The notes: a model not told the origin generated them from the sequence alone. A stretch of 64,000 nt of DNA from Rhodopseudomonas palustris (GCF_003591005.1 NZ_QYYD01000003.1:124001-188000); one strand, 5' to 3'; shown: positions 1-10,234, numbered from the stretch's first letter. Made by a program: numbers and translations.

Positions 1-1689
1 GAACTCGCCGCCCATCCGCGTCGCCGCAAAACCGCTCGCCAGCGTGATGGCGATCGCGGCGACCACCACGCTCTTGCGATAGATGATGGCGCGCGTGAGC
101 AGCGGCAGATAGATCCGCTTGGCGCCGCGCATCACGATGTTCTCTTTCTCCGACACCTTGCCGGACACGAAGATCGCGACCGCGGCCGGCACGAAGGTGA
201 TCGAGAACAGCGCCGCGGCGCCGAGCGCCATCAGCACCGTCAGCGCCATCGGCGTGAACATCTTGCCCTCGACGCCGGTCAGCGTCAGAACCGGCAGATA
301 CACCACGGCGATGATCAGCGTTCCGAACAGACTCGGCTTGATCACCTCGCTGGCGCCGGCCAGGATCGTCTGCATCCGCTCGTTCAAACTGAGCAGCCGG
401 CCTTTGTCATGCTGCGCGGCGGCGAGCAGCCGCAGGCAGTTTTCGACGATGATCACCGCGCCGTCGATGATGATGCCGAAATCGATCGCACCGAGGCTCA
501 TCAGATTGGCGGAGACCTTGGTCTCGACCATGCCGGTGATGGTCATCGCCATCGACAGCGGGATGATGCAGGCGGTGATCAGCGCGGCGCGGATGTTGCC
601 GAGGATCAGGAACAGCACGACCACCACCAGCGTGGCGCCTTCCAGCAGATTGCTCTCCACCGTCTTGATGGTGGCCTCGACCAGATGCGAGCGATCATAG
701 ACGGTGCGGGCGATAACGCCCTCGGGCAGCGAACTCGCAATCTGCTGCAGCTTGGCGGCGACGCGCTGCGCCACGGTGCGGCTGTTGTCGCCGATCAGCA
801 GCATCGCGGTGCCGAGCACGGTTTCCTCGCCGTTCAGGGTCGCGGCGCCGGTGCGCAGCTCGGTGCCCTCGATCACCTGGGCGACGTCCTTGATCCGCAC
901 CGGAATTCCGCTGCGCGTGCCGACCACGATGGCTTCGATCTCGGCGCTGGTCCCGACCTGGCCGGGCGCGCGGACCAGATACTGCTCGCCGTTGCGCTCG
1001 ATATAACCGGCGCCGACATTGGCGTTATTCGCCGCCAGCGCGACCATCAGGTCGCGGAAGCCGAGCCGGTAGGCGATCAGTTTGCCCGGATCGGGCAGCA
1101 CGTGGAATTGCCGCTGATAGCCGCCAATGCTGTTGATCTCGATCACGCCTGGCACGTTGCGCAGCTGCGGCTTGATGATCCAGTCCTGTACGGTGCGCAG
1201 ATCGCTCGGCGAATAGGGCTTGCCGTCGGCGTTGGTGGCGCCGGGCTTGGCCTCGACCGTGTACATGTAGATCTCGCCGAGGCCGGTGGAGATCGGCCCC
1301 ATCGCCATCTCGACGCCGGCGGGAAGCTGGTCGCGCACCTGCTGGATGCGCTCATTGACAAGCTGGCGGGCGAAGTAGATGTCGGTGCCGTCCTCGAACA
1401 CGATCGTGACCTGGCTCAGCCCGTAGCGCGACAGCGAGCGCGTGTAGGACAATTTCGGCAGCCCTCCCATCGCGGTCTCGACCGGGAAGGTGATGCGCTG
1501 CTCGGTCTCGAGCGGCGAGTAGCCGGGCGCCTGGGTGTTGATCTGTACCTGCACGTTGGTGATGTCCGGCACCGCGTCGATCGGCAGCCGGGTGAAATTC
1601 CACGCGCCGAAGGCGAGGAGGCCGAGCGCGGCGATCAGCACCAGCCAGCGCTGGCGGATCGAGAAGGCGAGAATCCTCTCAATGACCAT
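1..1689 (-). CDS. czcA: Heavy-metal efflux RND pump, inner-membrane subunit (CzcA/CusA family), partial
   Basis: Proton-driven inner-membrane pump of a tripartite metal exporter. The window holds the first 563 codons; the C-terminal half lies beyond base 1. The start is the ATG at 1687-1689, 11 bases inside the end of czcB, so the two are translationally coupled. The N-terminus (MVIERILAFSIRQRW) is the usual RND first helix. Transmembrane helix 4 reads DFGIIIDGAVIIVEN. The DFG-x3-DGA-x4-EN pattern is known from the divalent-cation (Co/Zn/Cd/Ni) HME branch, whereas CusA-type Cu/Ag pumps have a different motif here. A divalent metal is therefore the inferred substrate; which one cannot be read from sequence. 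Confidence 0.93.
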   Translation of the reverse strand, partial: MVIERILAFSIRQRWLVLIAALGLLAFGAWNFTRLPIDAVPDITNVQVQINTQAPGYSPLETEQRITFPVETAMGGLPKLSYTRSLSRYGLSQVTIVFEDGTDIYFARQLVNERIQQVRDQLPAGVEMAMGPISTGLGEIYMYTVEAKPGATNADGKPYSPSDLRTVQDWIIKPQLRNVPGVIEINSIGGYQRQFHVLPDPGKLIAYRLGFRDLMVALAANNANVGAGYIERNGEQYLVRAPGQVGTSAEIEAIVVGTRSGIPVRIKDVAQVIEGTELRTGAATLNGEETVLGTAMLLIGDNSRTVAQRVAAKLQQIASSLPEGVIARTVYDRSHLVEATIKTVESNLLEGATLVVVVLFLILGNIRAALITACIIPLSMAMTITGMVETKVSANLMSLGAIDFGIIIDGAVIIVENCLRLLAAAQHDKGRLLSLNERMQTILAGASEVIKPSLFGTLIIAVVYLPVLTLTGVEGKMFTPMALTVLMALGAAALFSITFVPAAVAIFVSGKVSEKENIVMRGAKRIYLPLLTRAIIYRKSVVVAAIAITLASGFAATRMGGEF

Positions 1690-2671
1690 GCTCGGCCTCA
1701 CCCTTGCCCATCTCGGCCTTCACCACGAAGGAGTTTTCGGCGACGTAGCGTTCGCCCGCGGCGAGCCCGGCCTTGATTTCGACGAAGCGGGCGTCCTGCT
1801 CGCCGAGCACGACCGGCCTGGCTTCGAGCGCGTCGTCGGCTTCGCGAACGAACACCACGGTCTTGTTCTCCAGCGTCTGGATCGCGTCGGCCCGCACCGC
1901 GACGGGAACGTCGCGCTTGGCGAGCACTAAGCGGGCAGTGACGAACAAGCCCGGCCGCAGCCGCCCGTCCGTATTTGGCAGTACGACGCGCGCCAGCGCA
2001 GTTTGCGTATCGAGCGCGCCGATCGGCGCGAGATAGTCGATGCGGCCCTTGATCTCGCTGCGGCCGTCATCCGGATCGATCAGCACCTCGTCGCCGATCT
2101 TCACGCGCTGGATGTCCTGGCGATAGATCGACAGATCGACCCAGATCGTCGTGAGGTCCGCGACCACGAAGGCCGGCTTCTGCTCGGAGGCGTATTCGCC
2201 GAGCGAGATCTGGCGATCAATCACCGTGCCGGCGAGCGGCGATTTCAACTCGTAGCTGGTCAGGCTCTGGTTGCTCTCGATCGACGCCATCGGCTCGTCC
2301 CTGGTCACCTGATCGCCGATCCGTTTACGGATGGTGCGGACGAGGCCGGGAAACCGCGGCGTGACCTGAACAAGGGTCTCCTGATTGGCGCGCAGGATGC
2401 CGTTCAGCGCCAGCGAGTCGCTGAGCGTCGCCGAGCCGGCTTCGGCGAAGCTCGCGCCGGCCGCGGCGAGCTTGATCTCGCTGATCAGAATGCGCTGGGC
2501 GCCGTGCTCGTCGGGCTCGGCGTGTTGACCAGACTTCTTTTCGCCTTCCGCGACCTTGTCGTGGGCATGTTCGGTCGGCGCGCGGTGCTCGTCCGGCGCC
2601 AGATAGCGCGCGCCCAGCGCGCCGGCCGCGGCAGCCAGAATGATCGCGATGACCGTTGCGGTCCTGTTCAT
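1679..2671 (-). CDS. czcB: RND efflux periplasmic adaptor subunit (CzcB-like membrane fusion protein)
   Basis: 330-aa periplasmic adaptor linking the RND pump to the outer-membrane channel. It has a single N-terminal membrane anchor (MNRTATVIAIILAAAAGALG). A His/Glu-rich linker follows (residues about 28-60, with several EH and HAH pairs), typical of metal-binding CzcB N-termini. The lipoyl/barrel-sandwich halves come next ('RFPGLVRTI...ELKSPLAGTV'), then the beta-barrel ('DVLIDPDDG'-like region) and an acidic/His tail ending AEHGH. The ATG at 2669-2671 overlaps the czcC stop as ATGA. A longer same-frame ORF extends upstream but runs in a shifted frame through czcC and is not coding there. 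Confidence 0.92.
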   Translation of the reverse strand: MNRTATVIAIILAAAAGALGARYLAPDEHRAPTEHAHDKVAEGEKKSGQHAEPDEHGAQRILISEIKLAAAGASFAEAGSATLSDSLALNGILRANQETLVQVTPRFPGLVRTIRKRIGDQVTRDEPMASIESNQSLTSYELKSPLAGTVIDRQISLGEYASEQKPAFVVADLTTIWVDLSIYRQDIQRVKIGDEVLIDPDDGRSEIKGRIDYLAPIGALDTQTALARVVLPNTDGRLRPGLFVTARLVLAKRDVPVAVRADAIQTLENKTVVFVREADDALEARPVVLGEQDARFVEIKAGLAAGERYVAENSFVVKAEMGKGEAEHGH

Positions 2672-3939
2672 CGTGCGCTCCCCCGCGCCAGTGAAAACGG
2701 ATTGCCGACCAGCCCCTCGATGGTGGCGACGGCGACATGGAAATTCTGCTGCGCTTCCTGCTCGCGGAGCTGCGCCTGCGCGACGCTGGCCTGGGCATCG
2801 AGCACTTCGAGCAGCGAGAAGCGGCCCTGGCCGTAGCCCTCGGCGATCGCTGCGGCGGCGTCGCGCGCTTTCGGGATCGCGATCTCGCGCAGCACCTTGA
2901 GTTCGCTGAGCGCGCCCTGCAGCGAGTCGTAAGCGCGGCCAGCGAGCACGATCAGCGTGTTGCGATTGGCGGCGCGCTCGGCGGCGGTCTTCGCCAGACT
3001 CTCCTGCGCGGAGAGGATGTTGCCCTGATTCTGATCGAACACCGGGATTGGCACCGACACCGACAACCGCACTGCGTCGTCCTTGGTTTCGTTGTAGTGA
3101 CGCCAGCCGGCGCTGACGCGCACGTCCGGATACGGCTTCAGCCGCGCCAGCAGCAGCTCGGCGTTGCGCTGCGCATAGACCGCGGTCCAGCGCATCAATT
3201 GCGGATTGGCGTCGATCGCCTGCACGACGGATTGGAAGCTCGGCGGCCGGCCGCTCGGTTCGAGCCGGCCGGAGACGGTGGAGAATTTCGGCGCGCTGTC
3301 GCCGATCAGCACCGCGAGTTCGCGGCGGGCGCTGGTGAGCGTCGCGCGCACCCGTTCGCGGTCCGCCTTCACCAGCGCCGAGGCGACTTCGGCGCGGCCG
3401 GTCTCGGCCGGCGACGAGGCGCCGGCGTCGACCCGTCGCTGCAGCAGTGGGGTGAGTTTGTCGATCGCGGCGACCTGCTGATCCAGGATGGCGATGCGCT
3501 GCTGCAGACCGAGTACGCTGACGAAGGCGATCGCCGTCTCGGACAGGATCTCCAGCCGCACCGCGCGGCGCTGCACAGCGGCGACTTCGATGCCCGCTTG
3601 ACCGACCGCGATGCGCGCGTCGCGTTTGCCAAATAGTTCGAACAGCTGGCTGATCTGCAACGTCGTCTCGGCCGATCGCGTGCCGCGATAGGCGCCGCTG
3701 CCGAACGAGTCGTCCTGTTCGTAGGAGATTTCCGGATTGAGCAGCGTGCCAGCCTGGATGCGCTGGCCGGTGGCGATGCCAATGTCGCGCTCGGCAGCAG
3801 TCAGCCGCGGACTGGCGGCAAGCGCGCGCTGCAGCGCCGACTTCATGGTGAGCGTTTGTGCATGCGACACGCCGCTCAGCGCGGGGCTGAACAGCAGTGC
3901 CATCGCGCACGCGAGGCGCGTGGCGGACTTGATGAGCAT
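2668..3939 (-). CDS. czcC: Outer-membrane efflux channel (TolC/CzcC family)
   Basis: 423-aa outer-membrane factor of the RND system. It has a signal peptide (MLIKSATRLACAMALLFSPALSGVSHAQ) followed by two repeats of the TolC-family long-helix and strand pattern: 'ALQRALAASPRL' near the start, and 'IDANPQLM...LARLKPYPDVRVSAGW' in the second half. It is the first gene of a three-gene leftward operon and is coupled to czcB by a 4-base overlap. No regulator of the SmtB/ArsR, MerR or CzcRS type is visible in the window, so control of the operon is unknown. Confidence 0.93.
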   Translation of the reverse strand: MLIKSATRLACAMALLFSPALSGVSHAQTLTMKSALQRALAASPRLTAAERDIGIATGQRIQAGTLLNPEISYEQDDSFGSGAYRGTRSAETTLQISQLFELFGKRDARIAVGQAGIEVAAVQRRAVRLEILSETAIAFVSVLGLQQRIAILDQQVAAIDKLTPLLQRRVDAGASSPAETGRAEVASALVKADRERVRATLTSARRELAVLIGDSAPKFSTVSGRLEPSGRPPSFQSVVQAIDANPQLMRWTAVYAQRNAELLLARLKPYPDVRVSAGWRHYNETKDDAVRLSVSVPIPVFDQNQGNILSAQESLAKTAAERAANRNTLIVLAGRAYDSLQGALSELKVLREIAIPKARDAAAAIAEGYGQGRFSLLEVLDAQASVAQAQLREQEAQQNFHVAVATIEGLVGNPFSLARGSAR

Positions 3940-3994
3940 GGATGAAACCTGATCGACGGCAGAGCGTGGGCGCGGCTGCGCCCGGCGATGGCGG

Positions 3995-4351
3995 TCAGGT
4001 CAGGGGTTTTGGCGGCGGCGGATCGAGTCCGCGATCGCGGCCGAGCAGCGCGCTGGCGGCGTGGCCAAGCAGGATATCGTTCGACGTCATGGTGATTGGC
4101 GCCGGCACCGGCGCGGCCGGCACCGACACGGAGAAACAGCTATGGCAATGATGCCCGGCGAGCGCGCCGCCGTCGTCATGCTGTGCGCCGTCGTACGCCG
4201 CCGATGCGATTTGGACGTCGCCGCCGATGCGGGCGAAGTCGAAATCGCAGGCATTATGCAGCAGGCCCGACAGCAAATAAGCAGCGGTCATGCACACGAC
4301 CGCGAACGTACGGACGATGCGGCTAAGTGATGTCCGATGGAACCTGATCAA
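3995..4351 (-). CDS. Small hypothetical protein upstream of czcC, possibly metal-related
   Basis: The open frame runs from 4510, but codon use only looks coding from about 4351 on. I take the TTG at 4351 as a tentative start (118 aa); an internal ATG at 4291 is the alternative. It has one hydrophobic N-terminal segment (TFAVVCMTAAYLLSGLLHNA), a Cys-Asp-Phe-Asp stretch, then HHCHSCFSVSVP, which could bind metal, and a proline-rich end (DPPPPKPL). It lies 55 bases upstream of czcC in the same direction, so it probably belongs to the same operon as an exported or membrane-anchored metal-responsive companion. Function is not known; the link to metals is an inference from position and the His/Cys cluster. 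Confidence 0.6.
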   Translation of the reverse strand: MIRFHRTSLSRIVRTFAVVCMTAAYLLSGLLHNACDFDFARIGGDVQIASAAYDGAQHDDGGALAGHHCHSCFSVSVPAAPVPAPITMTSNDILLGHAASALLGRDRGLDPPPPKPLT

Positions 4352-4472
4352 GCTCGATACCCGGATGGCATGGCGGACTGGTAGCACGCGCCTCGCCGCG
4401 CCGTCGAGCCGCAATAGTGTTACGCGGTTGCTGCGAGTGCCCAATCGCGCCGGTTCCCAGAGTGCCGATGGC

Positions 4473-5102
4473 TCACGATGCCGGCTTGGTCGCCGCGTCG
4501 GCGCTGGCAATGATGCCGGTCAGCGCCGCCGTCATCATTGCTTCGAGCCGGCCGCCTTCCGTTTCCTGCAACGGCGCGATGCCGAGCACGGTGCGCAGGA
4601 TGCCGGTGCCGGCGAGCAGGGCCGTGATCAGCGCCGCGTTGAGCGCGTCGGCGCGGCCAAGCTTGGCGGCGAGTGGCTCGATGAAGCTGCGGGCCACCAC
4701 CTCGCGTAGCACCCGCGATGCGTCAGCGCTCGACAGCGAGTGGATGACGATATCAAGCGGCCGAACCTGATGCGGCCCGTGGCCTTCGGCATGGTGAAAC
4801 AGTTCGTGGGCCAGCGTTGCGGCGAGATCCTCGGCCTTGCCGCCGAGCAACAGCTCCGGCTTCAGCGTCGCCTCGACGGCTGCGGCGAACAGCCGTTCCT
4901 TCGAGCCGAAGCAGCGATGCACGTAAGCAACATCGACATCGACATCGGCGGCGATGTCGCGCAGCCCGGTCGCCTCGTAGGACTGCCGGGAGAACCGCAC
5001 AATAGCCGCGTCGAGAATCCGGTCGCGCGTCGCAACCTTGGCGGACGGCGCACTGTGCGCGAAGGCCTTGTTCTTCAAGAGCGAAATCCTGCGTTGTGAC
5101 AA
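4473..5102 (-). CDS. TetR family transcriptional regulator
   Basis: 209-aa repressor-type protein. The N-terminal helix-turn-helix lies at roughly residues 25-70 (TRDRILDAAIVRFSRQSYEATGLRDIAADV...AYVHRCFGSKERLF), the classical TetR layout. It is followed by an all-helical ligand-binding/dimer region with no recognisable ligand signature. It is transcribed away from the HlyD/ABC exporter that starts at 5273, with 170 bases between. This is the usual arrangement for a local repressor of an exporter. An 18-bp inverted repeat in that gap is the best operator candidate. Confidence 0.9.
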   Translation of the reverse strand: MSQRRISLLKNKAFAHSAPSAKVATRDRILDAAIVRFSRQSYEATGLRDIAADVDVDVAYVHRCFGSKERLFAAAVEATLKPELLLGGKAEDLAATLAHELFHHAEGHGPHQVRPLDIVIHSLSSADASRVLREVVARSFIEPLAAKLGRADALNAALITALLAGTGILRTVLGIAPLQETEGGRLEAMMTAALTGIIASADAATKPAS

Positions 5103-5151
5103 CTCAGCGGAGTAAGCGCCGGTGCATGCGGGACACAGCTAACGCCGCTGT

Positions 5152-5169
5152 GATCAACCGCTGTTGATC
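5152..5169. promoter_or_regulatory. Candidate TetR operator (18-bp inverted repeat)
   Basis: GATCAAC-CGCT-GTTGATC: perfect 7-bp arms around a 4-base centre. It lies between the divergent TetR gene and exporter operon, 50 bases upstream of the TetR start and 103 bases upstream of the exporter start. Dyad and position fit a TetR-family operator; binding is inferred. Confidence 0.5.
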
Positions 5170-5177
5170 TCGCTCAA
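5164..5177 (+). promoter_or_regulatory. Candidate FNR/FixK-type box
   Basis: TTGATCTCGCTCAA matches the TTGA-N6-TCAA core of FNR/FixK/AadR sites. It overlaps the right arm of the TetR-like dyad and lies 95 bases upstream of the exporter ATG. It is a single short match in a high-GC genome, so it is suggestive only. Confidence 0.35.
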
Positions 5178-5272
5178 GGTGCTGGCCGCGTGGCTCTGCA
5201 AAGTCGGCACCATGCCGGTGTCGAGGATGCGGTCGGTCGCGTCTGGCGAAGCGGCGTGACTGGAGAGAGCCG

Positions 5273-6343
5273 ATGGCGACGGACTGGAAGCGCTGGGTGA
5301 TGATCGTCGCCGTGGCGGTGGTGGCAGGTGGTGGCTACATCGCGTGGCGCACCTTCGGCACCAAGGCGCTGCCGCCGGGTATCGCCAGCGGCAACGGCCG
5401 GATCGAAGCGACCGAGATCGACATCTCGACCAAGGCAGCCGGACGGATCCGTGAAATTCTGGTGCGCGAAGGCGACTTCGTCACCGCCGGTCAGGTGCTG
5501 GCGCGGATGGACACCGATCAGCTCGAAGCGCAGCGTCGTCAGGCCGAGGCGCAACTGCGGCGCGCCACGATCGGCGTGCAAACTGCCACCAGCCTGGTCA
5601 ATCAGCGCGAGGCCGAGCGCGAAGCGGCGATTGCCGTGGTGGCGCAGCGCGACGCGCAGCTCGATGCGCTGGAGCGCCGCCTGGCGCGCGCCGAGACGCT
5701 GATCAAGACCAACGCGGTGTCGCAGCAGGTGCTCGACGATGACCGCGCCAACGAGCAGGGCGCCAAGGCCGCGGTCGCGGCCGCCAAGGCGCAGCTCGCT
5801 GCAACCGAAGCGGCGATCAGTGCCGCGAAGGCACAGGTCGTGGATGCGGGGGCTGCCGTCGATGCCGCCAAGGCGGCGATTGATAGTATCACGGTCGAGA
5901 TCAACGATAGCACGCTGAAGTCGCCGCGCGACGGCCGCGTGCAGTATCGCGTCGCGCAGCCCGGCGAAGTGCTCGCCGCCGGCGGCCGCGTGCTCAATTT
6001 GGTCGATCTCAGCGACGTCTACATGACGTTCTTCTTGCCGACCGCGCAGGCCGGCCAGGTCGCGATCGGCGCCGACGTGCGGCTGGTGCTGGATGCGCTG
6101 CCGGATGTCGTGATCCCGGCGAAAGCGACGTTCGTGGCCGACACGGCGCAGTTCACGCCCAAAACGGTGGAGACCGAGGAAGAGCGGCAGAAGCTGATGT
6201 TCCGCGTCAAGGCGCACATCCCGCAGGAACTGCTGCGCAAGTACATCGCGATGGTCAAGACCGGCCTGCCGGGCGTCGCCTACGTACAGCTCGATCCGAA
6301 GGCGCCATGGCCGGCCAAAGTCAGCGGAGCGCCGGTGCAATGA
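5273..6343 (+). CDS. HlyD family periplasmic adaptor of an ABC exporter (YhiI-like)
   Basis: 356-aa membrane fusion protein, almost the length of E. coli YhiI (355 aa). It has an N-terminal anchor ([18 protein letters not shown]), then a biotinyl-lipoyl half ([19 protein letters not shown]), a long alanine-rich coiled-coil hairpin (about residues 75-205) and the second lipoyl half ([18 protein letters not shown]). A beta-barrel region completes it. The ATG is preceded by GGAGAG. The stop overlaps the ABC gene as ATGA. With the next two genes it would form an inner-membrane ABC exporter with a periplasmic adaptor; no outer-membrane channel is encoded beside it. Confidence 0.9.
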   Translation: MATDWKRWVMIVAVAVVAGGGYIAWRTFGTKALPPGIASGNGRIEATEIDISTKAAGRIREILVREGDFVTAGQVLARMDTDQLEAQRRQAEAQLRRATIGVQTATSLVNQREAEREAAIAVVAQRDAQLDALERRLARAETLIKTNAVSQQVLDDDRANEQGAKAAVAAAKAQLAATEAAISAAKAQVVDAGAAVDAAKAAIDSITVEINDSTLKSPRDGRVQYRVAQPGEVLAAGGRVLNLVDLSDVYMTFFLPTAQAGQVAIGADVRLVLDALPDVVIPAKATFVADTAQFTPKTVETEEERQKLMFRVKAHIPQELLRKYIAMVKTGLPGVAYVQLDPKAPWPAKVSGAPVQ

Positions 6344-9102
6344 GCGAGCCTGCGGCGGGTCTCGTGGTGCCCGCGCCGATCGTTCGCCTCAAAGGCGTGT
6401 CGCTGCGCTACGGCCAAACACTGGCGCTGGATGATATCACGCTGGATCTGCCGGCCGGCTGCATGATCGGACTGATCGGGCCTGACGGCGTCGGGAAGTC
6501 GAGTTTATTATCACTGATTTCCGGCGCGCGAGCGGTTCAGCAGGGTCGTGTCGACGTGTTCGGCGGCGATATTGCTGACGTCAAGCATCGCCGCGCCTCG
6601 TGCCCGCGCATCGCCTACATGCCGCAGGGGCTCGGCAAGAATCTCTATCCGACCCTGTCGGTTTACGAAAATGTCGACTTCTTCGGCCGGCTGTTCGGCC
6701 AGGGCGCTGCCGAGCGCGCCCGGCGGATTGCCGAACTGCTTGAATCTACCGGGCTTTCGGCGTTCGCCGGGCGGCCGGCGGGAAAGTTGTCGGGCGGCAT
6801 GAAGCAGAAGCTCGGGCTGTGCTGTGCGCTGATTCACGATCCGGACCTGTTGATCCTGGACGAGCCGACCACCGGCGTCGATCCGCTGTCGCGCCGGCAG
6901 TTCTGGGAATTGATCAATCAGATCAGAGCCCAGCGCCCCGGTATGAGCGTCGTCGTGGCAACCGCTTACATGGAGGAGGCAGAGCGCTTCGACCATCTGG
7001 TGGCGATGAACGCCGGCCGCGTGCTGGCACAGGCCACGCCCGTGGAATTGTTGCGACAAACCGGAGGCGGCACACTCGACGCCGCGTTCATCGCGCTGCT
7101 GCCCGAAGACGAGCGCCGCGGCTATGCCGAAGTGGTGATTCCGCCTCGCAAGACAGGTCAGTCAGGAGTTGCAATCGAGGCCGAGCATCTCACCATGCGG
7201 TTCGGCGACTTCACCGCGGTCGACGACGTCTCGTTCCGGATCGAGCAGGGGGAGATCTTCGGCTTTCTCGGCTCCAATGGCTGCGGCAAGACCACCACGA
7301 TGAAGATGCTGACCGGGCTGTTAGCCGCGACCGAAGGCAAGGCGCGGCTGTTCGGCCATGAGGTCGATCCTAAAGACATGTCGGTGCGGCGCCGGGTCGG
7401 CTACATGTCGCAGGCGTTCTCGCTCTACAGCGAACTCACCGTGCGGCAAAATCTCGAACTCCATGCGAAGTTGTTCCGGATGGAGCCGGCGACGATCGAG
7501 CCGCGCATCGCCGAGATGGTGCGGCGCTTCGACCTCGGCGAGATCATCGACAAGCTGCCGGACGAACTGCCGCTCGGCATTCGGCAGCGGCTGTCGCTGG
7601 CGGTGGCGATGATCCATTCGCCTGGAATCCTGATTCTTGACGAGCCGACCTCCGGCGTCGATCCGGTGGCGCGCGACGGCTTCTGGCAGATCCTCTCGGA
7701 CCTGTCGCGCAACGACAACGTCACCATCTTCGTCTCGACGCATTTCATGAACGAGGCCGAGCGCTGCGACCGGATCTCGCTGATGCATGCCGGCCGCGTG
7801 CTGATCAGCGACTCGCCGCGCGCGATCGTCGAAAGCCGCAACGCCGATAGTCTCGAGACCGCCTTCATCGCCTATCTGGAAGAGGCGATCGGCGCGCAGG
7901 CGAAGGCGGCGCCCGCAGCGCCAATTGCACCGACCAAGATCGAGGACATCAAGCCGCGCAACGCCATGCGCACATGGTTCGATCTTCGGCGGATGTTCGC
8001 CTATACGCGGCGCGAGGCGCTGGAACTGCGGGGCGATCCGATCCGCGCCACCATGGCGCTGCTCGGCAGCGTGGTGCTGATGTTCGTGCTCGGCTACGGC
8101 ATCAATCTCGACGTCGAGAAGCTGACCTTCGCGGCGCTCGACCGTGATGACACCACGATCAGCCGCGACTACATCCTCAACATCGCCGGCTCGCGCTACT
8201 TCGCCGAGCAGCGGCCGATCACCGACTACGCCGATCTCGACCGGCGGATGCGCAGCGGCGAACTCACCATGGCGATCGAGATCCCGCCGGGTTTCGGCCG
8301 CGACGTGTCGCGCGGCCGCCCGGTCGAGATCGGCACCTGGATCGACGGCGCTATGCCGGCTCGGGCCGAAACGGCGCGGGGCTACGCCCAGGCGATGCAT
8401 CTGGCCTGGCTCAGCCAGAAGGCGCGCGAACTCTACGGCGACGCCGCGGCCTCCGGCAGCTTCCAGATCGAAATGCGCTACCGCTATAATCCCGGCATCA
8501 AGAGCCTTGTGGCGATGGCCCCGGCGGTGATCCCGCTGCTGCTGCTGATGATCCCGGCGATGCTGGCGGTGCTCAGCGTGGTGCGCGAGAAGGAACTCGG
8601 CTCGATCATCAACTTCTATGCGACGCCGACCACGCGGCTCGAATTCCTGATCGGCAAGCAGCTGCCTTATGTGCTTCTGGCGATGGTCAACTGCGTGTTC
8701 CTGACCGCGTTTGCGATCTTCGTGTTTCAGGTGCCGTTCACCGGCAGTTTTCTGGCCTACGGCACCGGCGCGCTGCTCTATGTCATCATCGCCACCGGCC
8801 TCGGCCTGGTACTATCGACCTTCATGCAGAGCCAGATCGCGGCGATCTTCGGCACCGCGCTGCTGACGCTGATCCCGGCGCTGCAATTCTCCGGCCTGAT
8901 CGATCCGGTGTCGTCGCTGCAGGGCTTTGGCGCGCTGATCGGCGAAGTCTATCCGACCACCTATTTCGTCAATATCACACGCGGCGCGTTCTCCAAGGGG
9001 CTCGGCTTCAGCCAGATGTGGTCGTCCTTCGTGCCGCTGCTGATCACCGTGCCGCTGCTGCTCGGCGCCGGCGCGGCGCTGCTCCAGAAACAGGCGAAGT
9101 GA
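6340..9102 (+). CDS. ABC exporter with two ATPase domains fused to an ABC-2 permease (RbbA-like)
   Basis: 920 aa, with the same domain order and size as E. coli RbbA/YhiH. ATPase 1 has Walker A GPDGVGKS at 47-54, signature LSGGMKQK and Walker B ILDEPTTG. ATPase 2 has Walker A GSNGCGKT and Walker B ILDEPTSG, but a degenerate signature (LPLGIRQR in place of LSGGQ). The C-terminal third is an ABC-2 type permease: one helix near residue 570, a large periplasmic part, then five hydrophobic segments. I start at the ATG at 6340, which overlaps the hlyD stop, rather than at the upstream in-frame ATG. The exported substrate cannot be read from sequence. Confidence 0.92.
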   Translation: MSEPAAGLVVPAPIVRLKGVSLRYGQTLALDDITLDLPAGCMIGLIGPDGVGKSSLLSLISGARAVQQGRVDVFGGDIADVKHRRASCPRIAYMPQGLGKNLYPTLSVYENVDFFGRLFGQGAAERARRIAELLESTGLSAFAGRPAGKLSGGMKQKLGLCCALIHDPDLLILDEPTTGVDPLSRRQFWELINQIRAQRPGMSVVVATAYMEEAERFDHLVAMNAGRVLAQATPVELLRQTGGGTLDAAFIALLPEDERRGYAEVVIPPRKTGQSGVAIEAEHLTMRFGDFTAVDDVSFRIEQGEIFGFLGSNGCGKTTTMKMLTGLLAATEGKARLFGHEVDPKDMSVRRRVGYMSQAFSLYSELTVRQNLELHAKLFRMEPATIEPRIAEMVRRFDLGEIIDKLPDELPLGIRQRLSLAVAMIHSPGILILDEPTSGVDPVARDGFWQILSDLSRNDNVTIFVSTHFMNEAERCDRISLMHAGRVLISDSPRAIVESRNADSLETAFIAYLEEAIGAQAKAAPAAPIAPTKIEDIKPRNAMRTWFDLRRMFAYTRREALELRGDPIRATMALLGSVVLMFVLGYGINLDVEKLTFAALDRDDTTISRDYILNIAGSRYFAEQRPITDYADLDRRMRSGELTMAIEIPPGFGRDVSRGRPVEIGTWIDGAMPARAETARGYAQAMHLAWLSQKARELYGDAAASGSFQIEMRYRYNPGIKSLVAMAPAVIPLLLLMIPAMLAVLSVVREKELGSIINFYATPTTRLEFLIGKQLPYVLLAMVNCVFLTAFAIFVFQVPFTGSFLAYGTGALLYVIIATGLGLVLSTFMQSQIAAIFGTALLTLIPALQFSGLIDPVSSLQGFGALIGEVYPTTYFVNITRGAFSKGLGFSQMWSSFVPLLITVPLLLGAGAALLQKQAK

Positions 9103-10220
9103 CCGTGCGGCTGTCCAACATCGTCCAGCTCGGCGTCAAGGAACTGCGCGGATTGTTGCGCGATCCGATGCTGCTGGCGCTGATCGCCTACGCCTTCACG
9201 ATCTCGATCTATACCGGCTCGAAGGCGCTGCCGGAGACGCTCAACCACGCGGCGATCTCGATCGTCGACGAGGACCGCTCGCCGGTGTCGGAACGGATCG
9301 TCACCGCGTTCAACCCGCCGTACTTCTCGATCCCCAAGCTGATCACCCAGGCGGAGATGGACAAGCGCATGGACGCGGGGCTCGACACCTTCGCGCTCGA
9401 CATCCCGCCGGACTTCCAGCGCGATCTGCTGGCGAAGCGATCGCCGACCATTCAGCTCAACATCGACGCCACCCGGATGACCCAGGCTTTCACCGGCGGC
9501 GGCTATGTGCAGGCGATCGTCACCGGCGAGATCAATGAATTTCTCGCGCGCCACCGTGCCGCCGCCACGGTGCCGGTGGAGCAGACGCTGCGGGTGCGGT
9601 TCAATGCCGAGCTGAACAAAGGCTGGTTCGGTGCGATCAATCAACTGATCACCGCCGTCACCATGCTGTCGATCATCCTGACCGGCGCTGCATTGATCCG
9701 CGAGCGCGAGCACGGCACCATCGAGCATCTGTTGGTGATGCCGGTGACGCCGCTCGAGATCATGATCAGCAAGGTGTGGTCGATGGGCGGCGTCGTGCTG
9801 CTGGCGTCGGGCTTCGCATTGGCAGTGGTGATCCAGGGCGTGCTGAGCGTGCCGGTGCAGGGCTCGATGCTGCTGTTTCTGCTCGGCGCCGCGCTGCATC
9901 TGTTCGCCACCACCAGCATGGGGATTTATCTCGCGACCGTCGCCGGCACGATGCCGCAGTTCGGGCTGCTGATCATGCTGATCCTGGTGCCGCTGCAGGC
10001 GTTGTCCGGAGGCCTGACGCCGCGCGAAAGCATGCCGCAAGTGATTCAGGACATCATGCTGCTGGCGCCCAACACCCACTTCGTGTCGCTGTCGCAAGCC
10101 ATCCTGTTCCGCGGCGCCGGCTTCGACGTGGTCTGGCCGCAGTTTCTGGCGCTGCTGATCATCGGTGTCGCGCTGTTCGCCTTGGCGCTGAGGCAGTTCC
10201 GGCGATTCTTGAACGCCTGA
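9099..10220 (+). CDS. ABC-2 type permease (YhhJ-like)
   Basis: 373-aa inner-membrane permease, close in size to E. coli YhhJ (374 aa). It has the ABC-2 layout: one N-terminal helix, a large extracytoplasmic region (about residues 45-170, including [15 protein letters not shown]), then about five helices and the motif [17 protein letters not shown] typical of the family. The GTG at 9099 overlaps the stop of the ABC gene (GTGA). A second GTG two codons later is possible. The longer open frame back to 9018 lies inside the preceding gene. It is the last gene of the exporter operon; a repeat array follows. Confidence 0.9.
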   Translation: MTVRLSNIVQLGVKELRGLLRDPMLLALIAYAFTISIYTGSKALPETLNHAAISIVDEDRSPVSERIVTAFNPPYFSIPKLITQAEMDKRMDAGLDTFALDIPPDFQRDLLAKRSPTIQLNIDATRMTQAFTGGGYVQAIVTGEINEFLARHRAAATVPVEQTLRVRFNAELNKGWFGAINQLITAVTMLSIILTGAALIREREHGTIEHLLVMPVTPLEIMISKVWSMGGVVLLASGFALAVVIQGVLSVPVQGSMLLFLLGAALHLFATTSMGIYLATVAGTMPQFGLLIMLILVPLQALSGGLTPRESMPQVIQDIMLLAPNTHFVSLSQAILFRGAGFDVVWPQFLALLIIGVALFALALRQFRRFLNA

Positions 10221-10234
10221 GCTCCCCACGCGCA

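Noticed and set aside
409-1776. 455-codon open frame on the + strand
   Set aside because: It is antisense to czcA and czcB, and its translation is rich in Arg/His/Asp/Gly of the type produced by reading high-GC genes backwards. The minus-strand proteins are clear family members.
1679-3910. 743-codon open frame covering czcB and most of czcC
   Set aside because: Only the last 330 codons (from 2671) encode the adaptor. The rest runs in the wrong frame through czcC.
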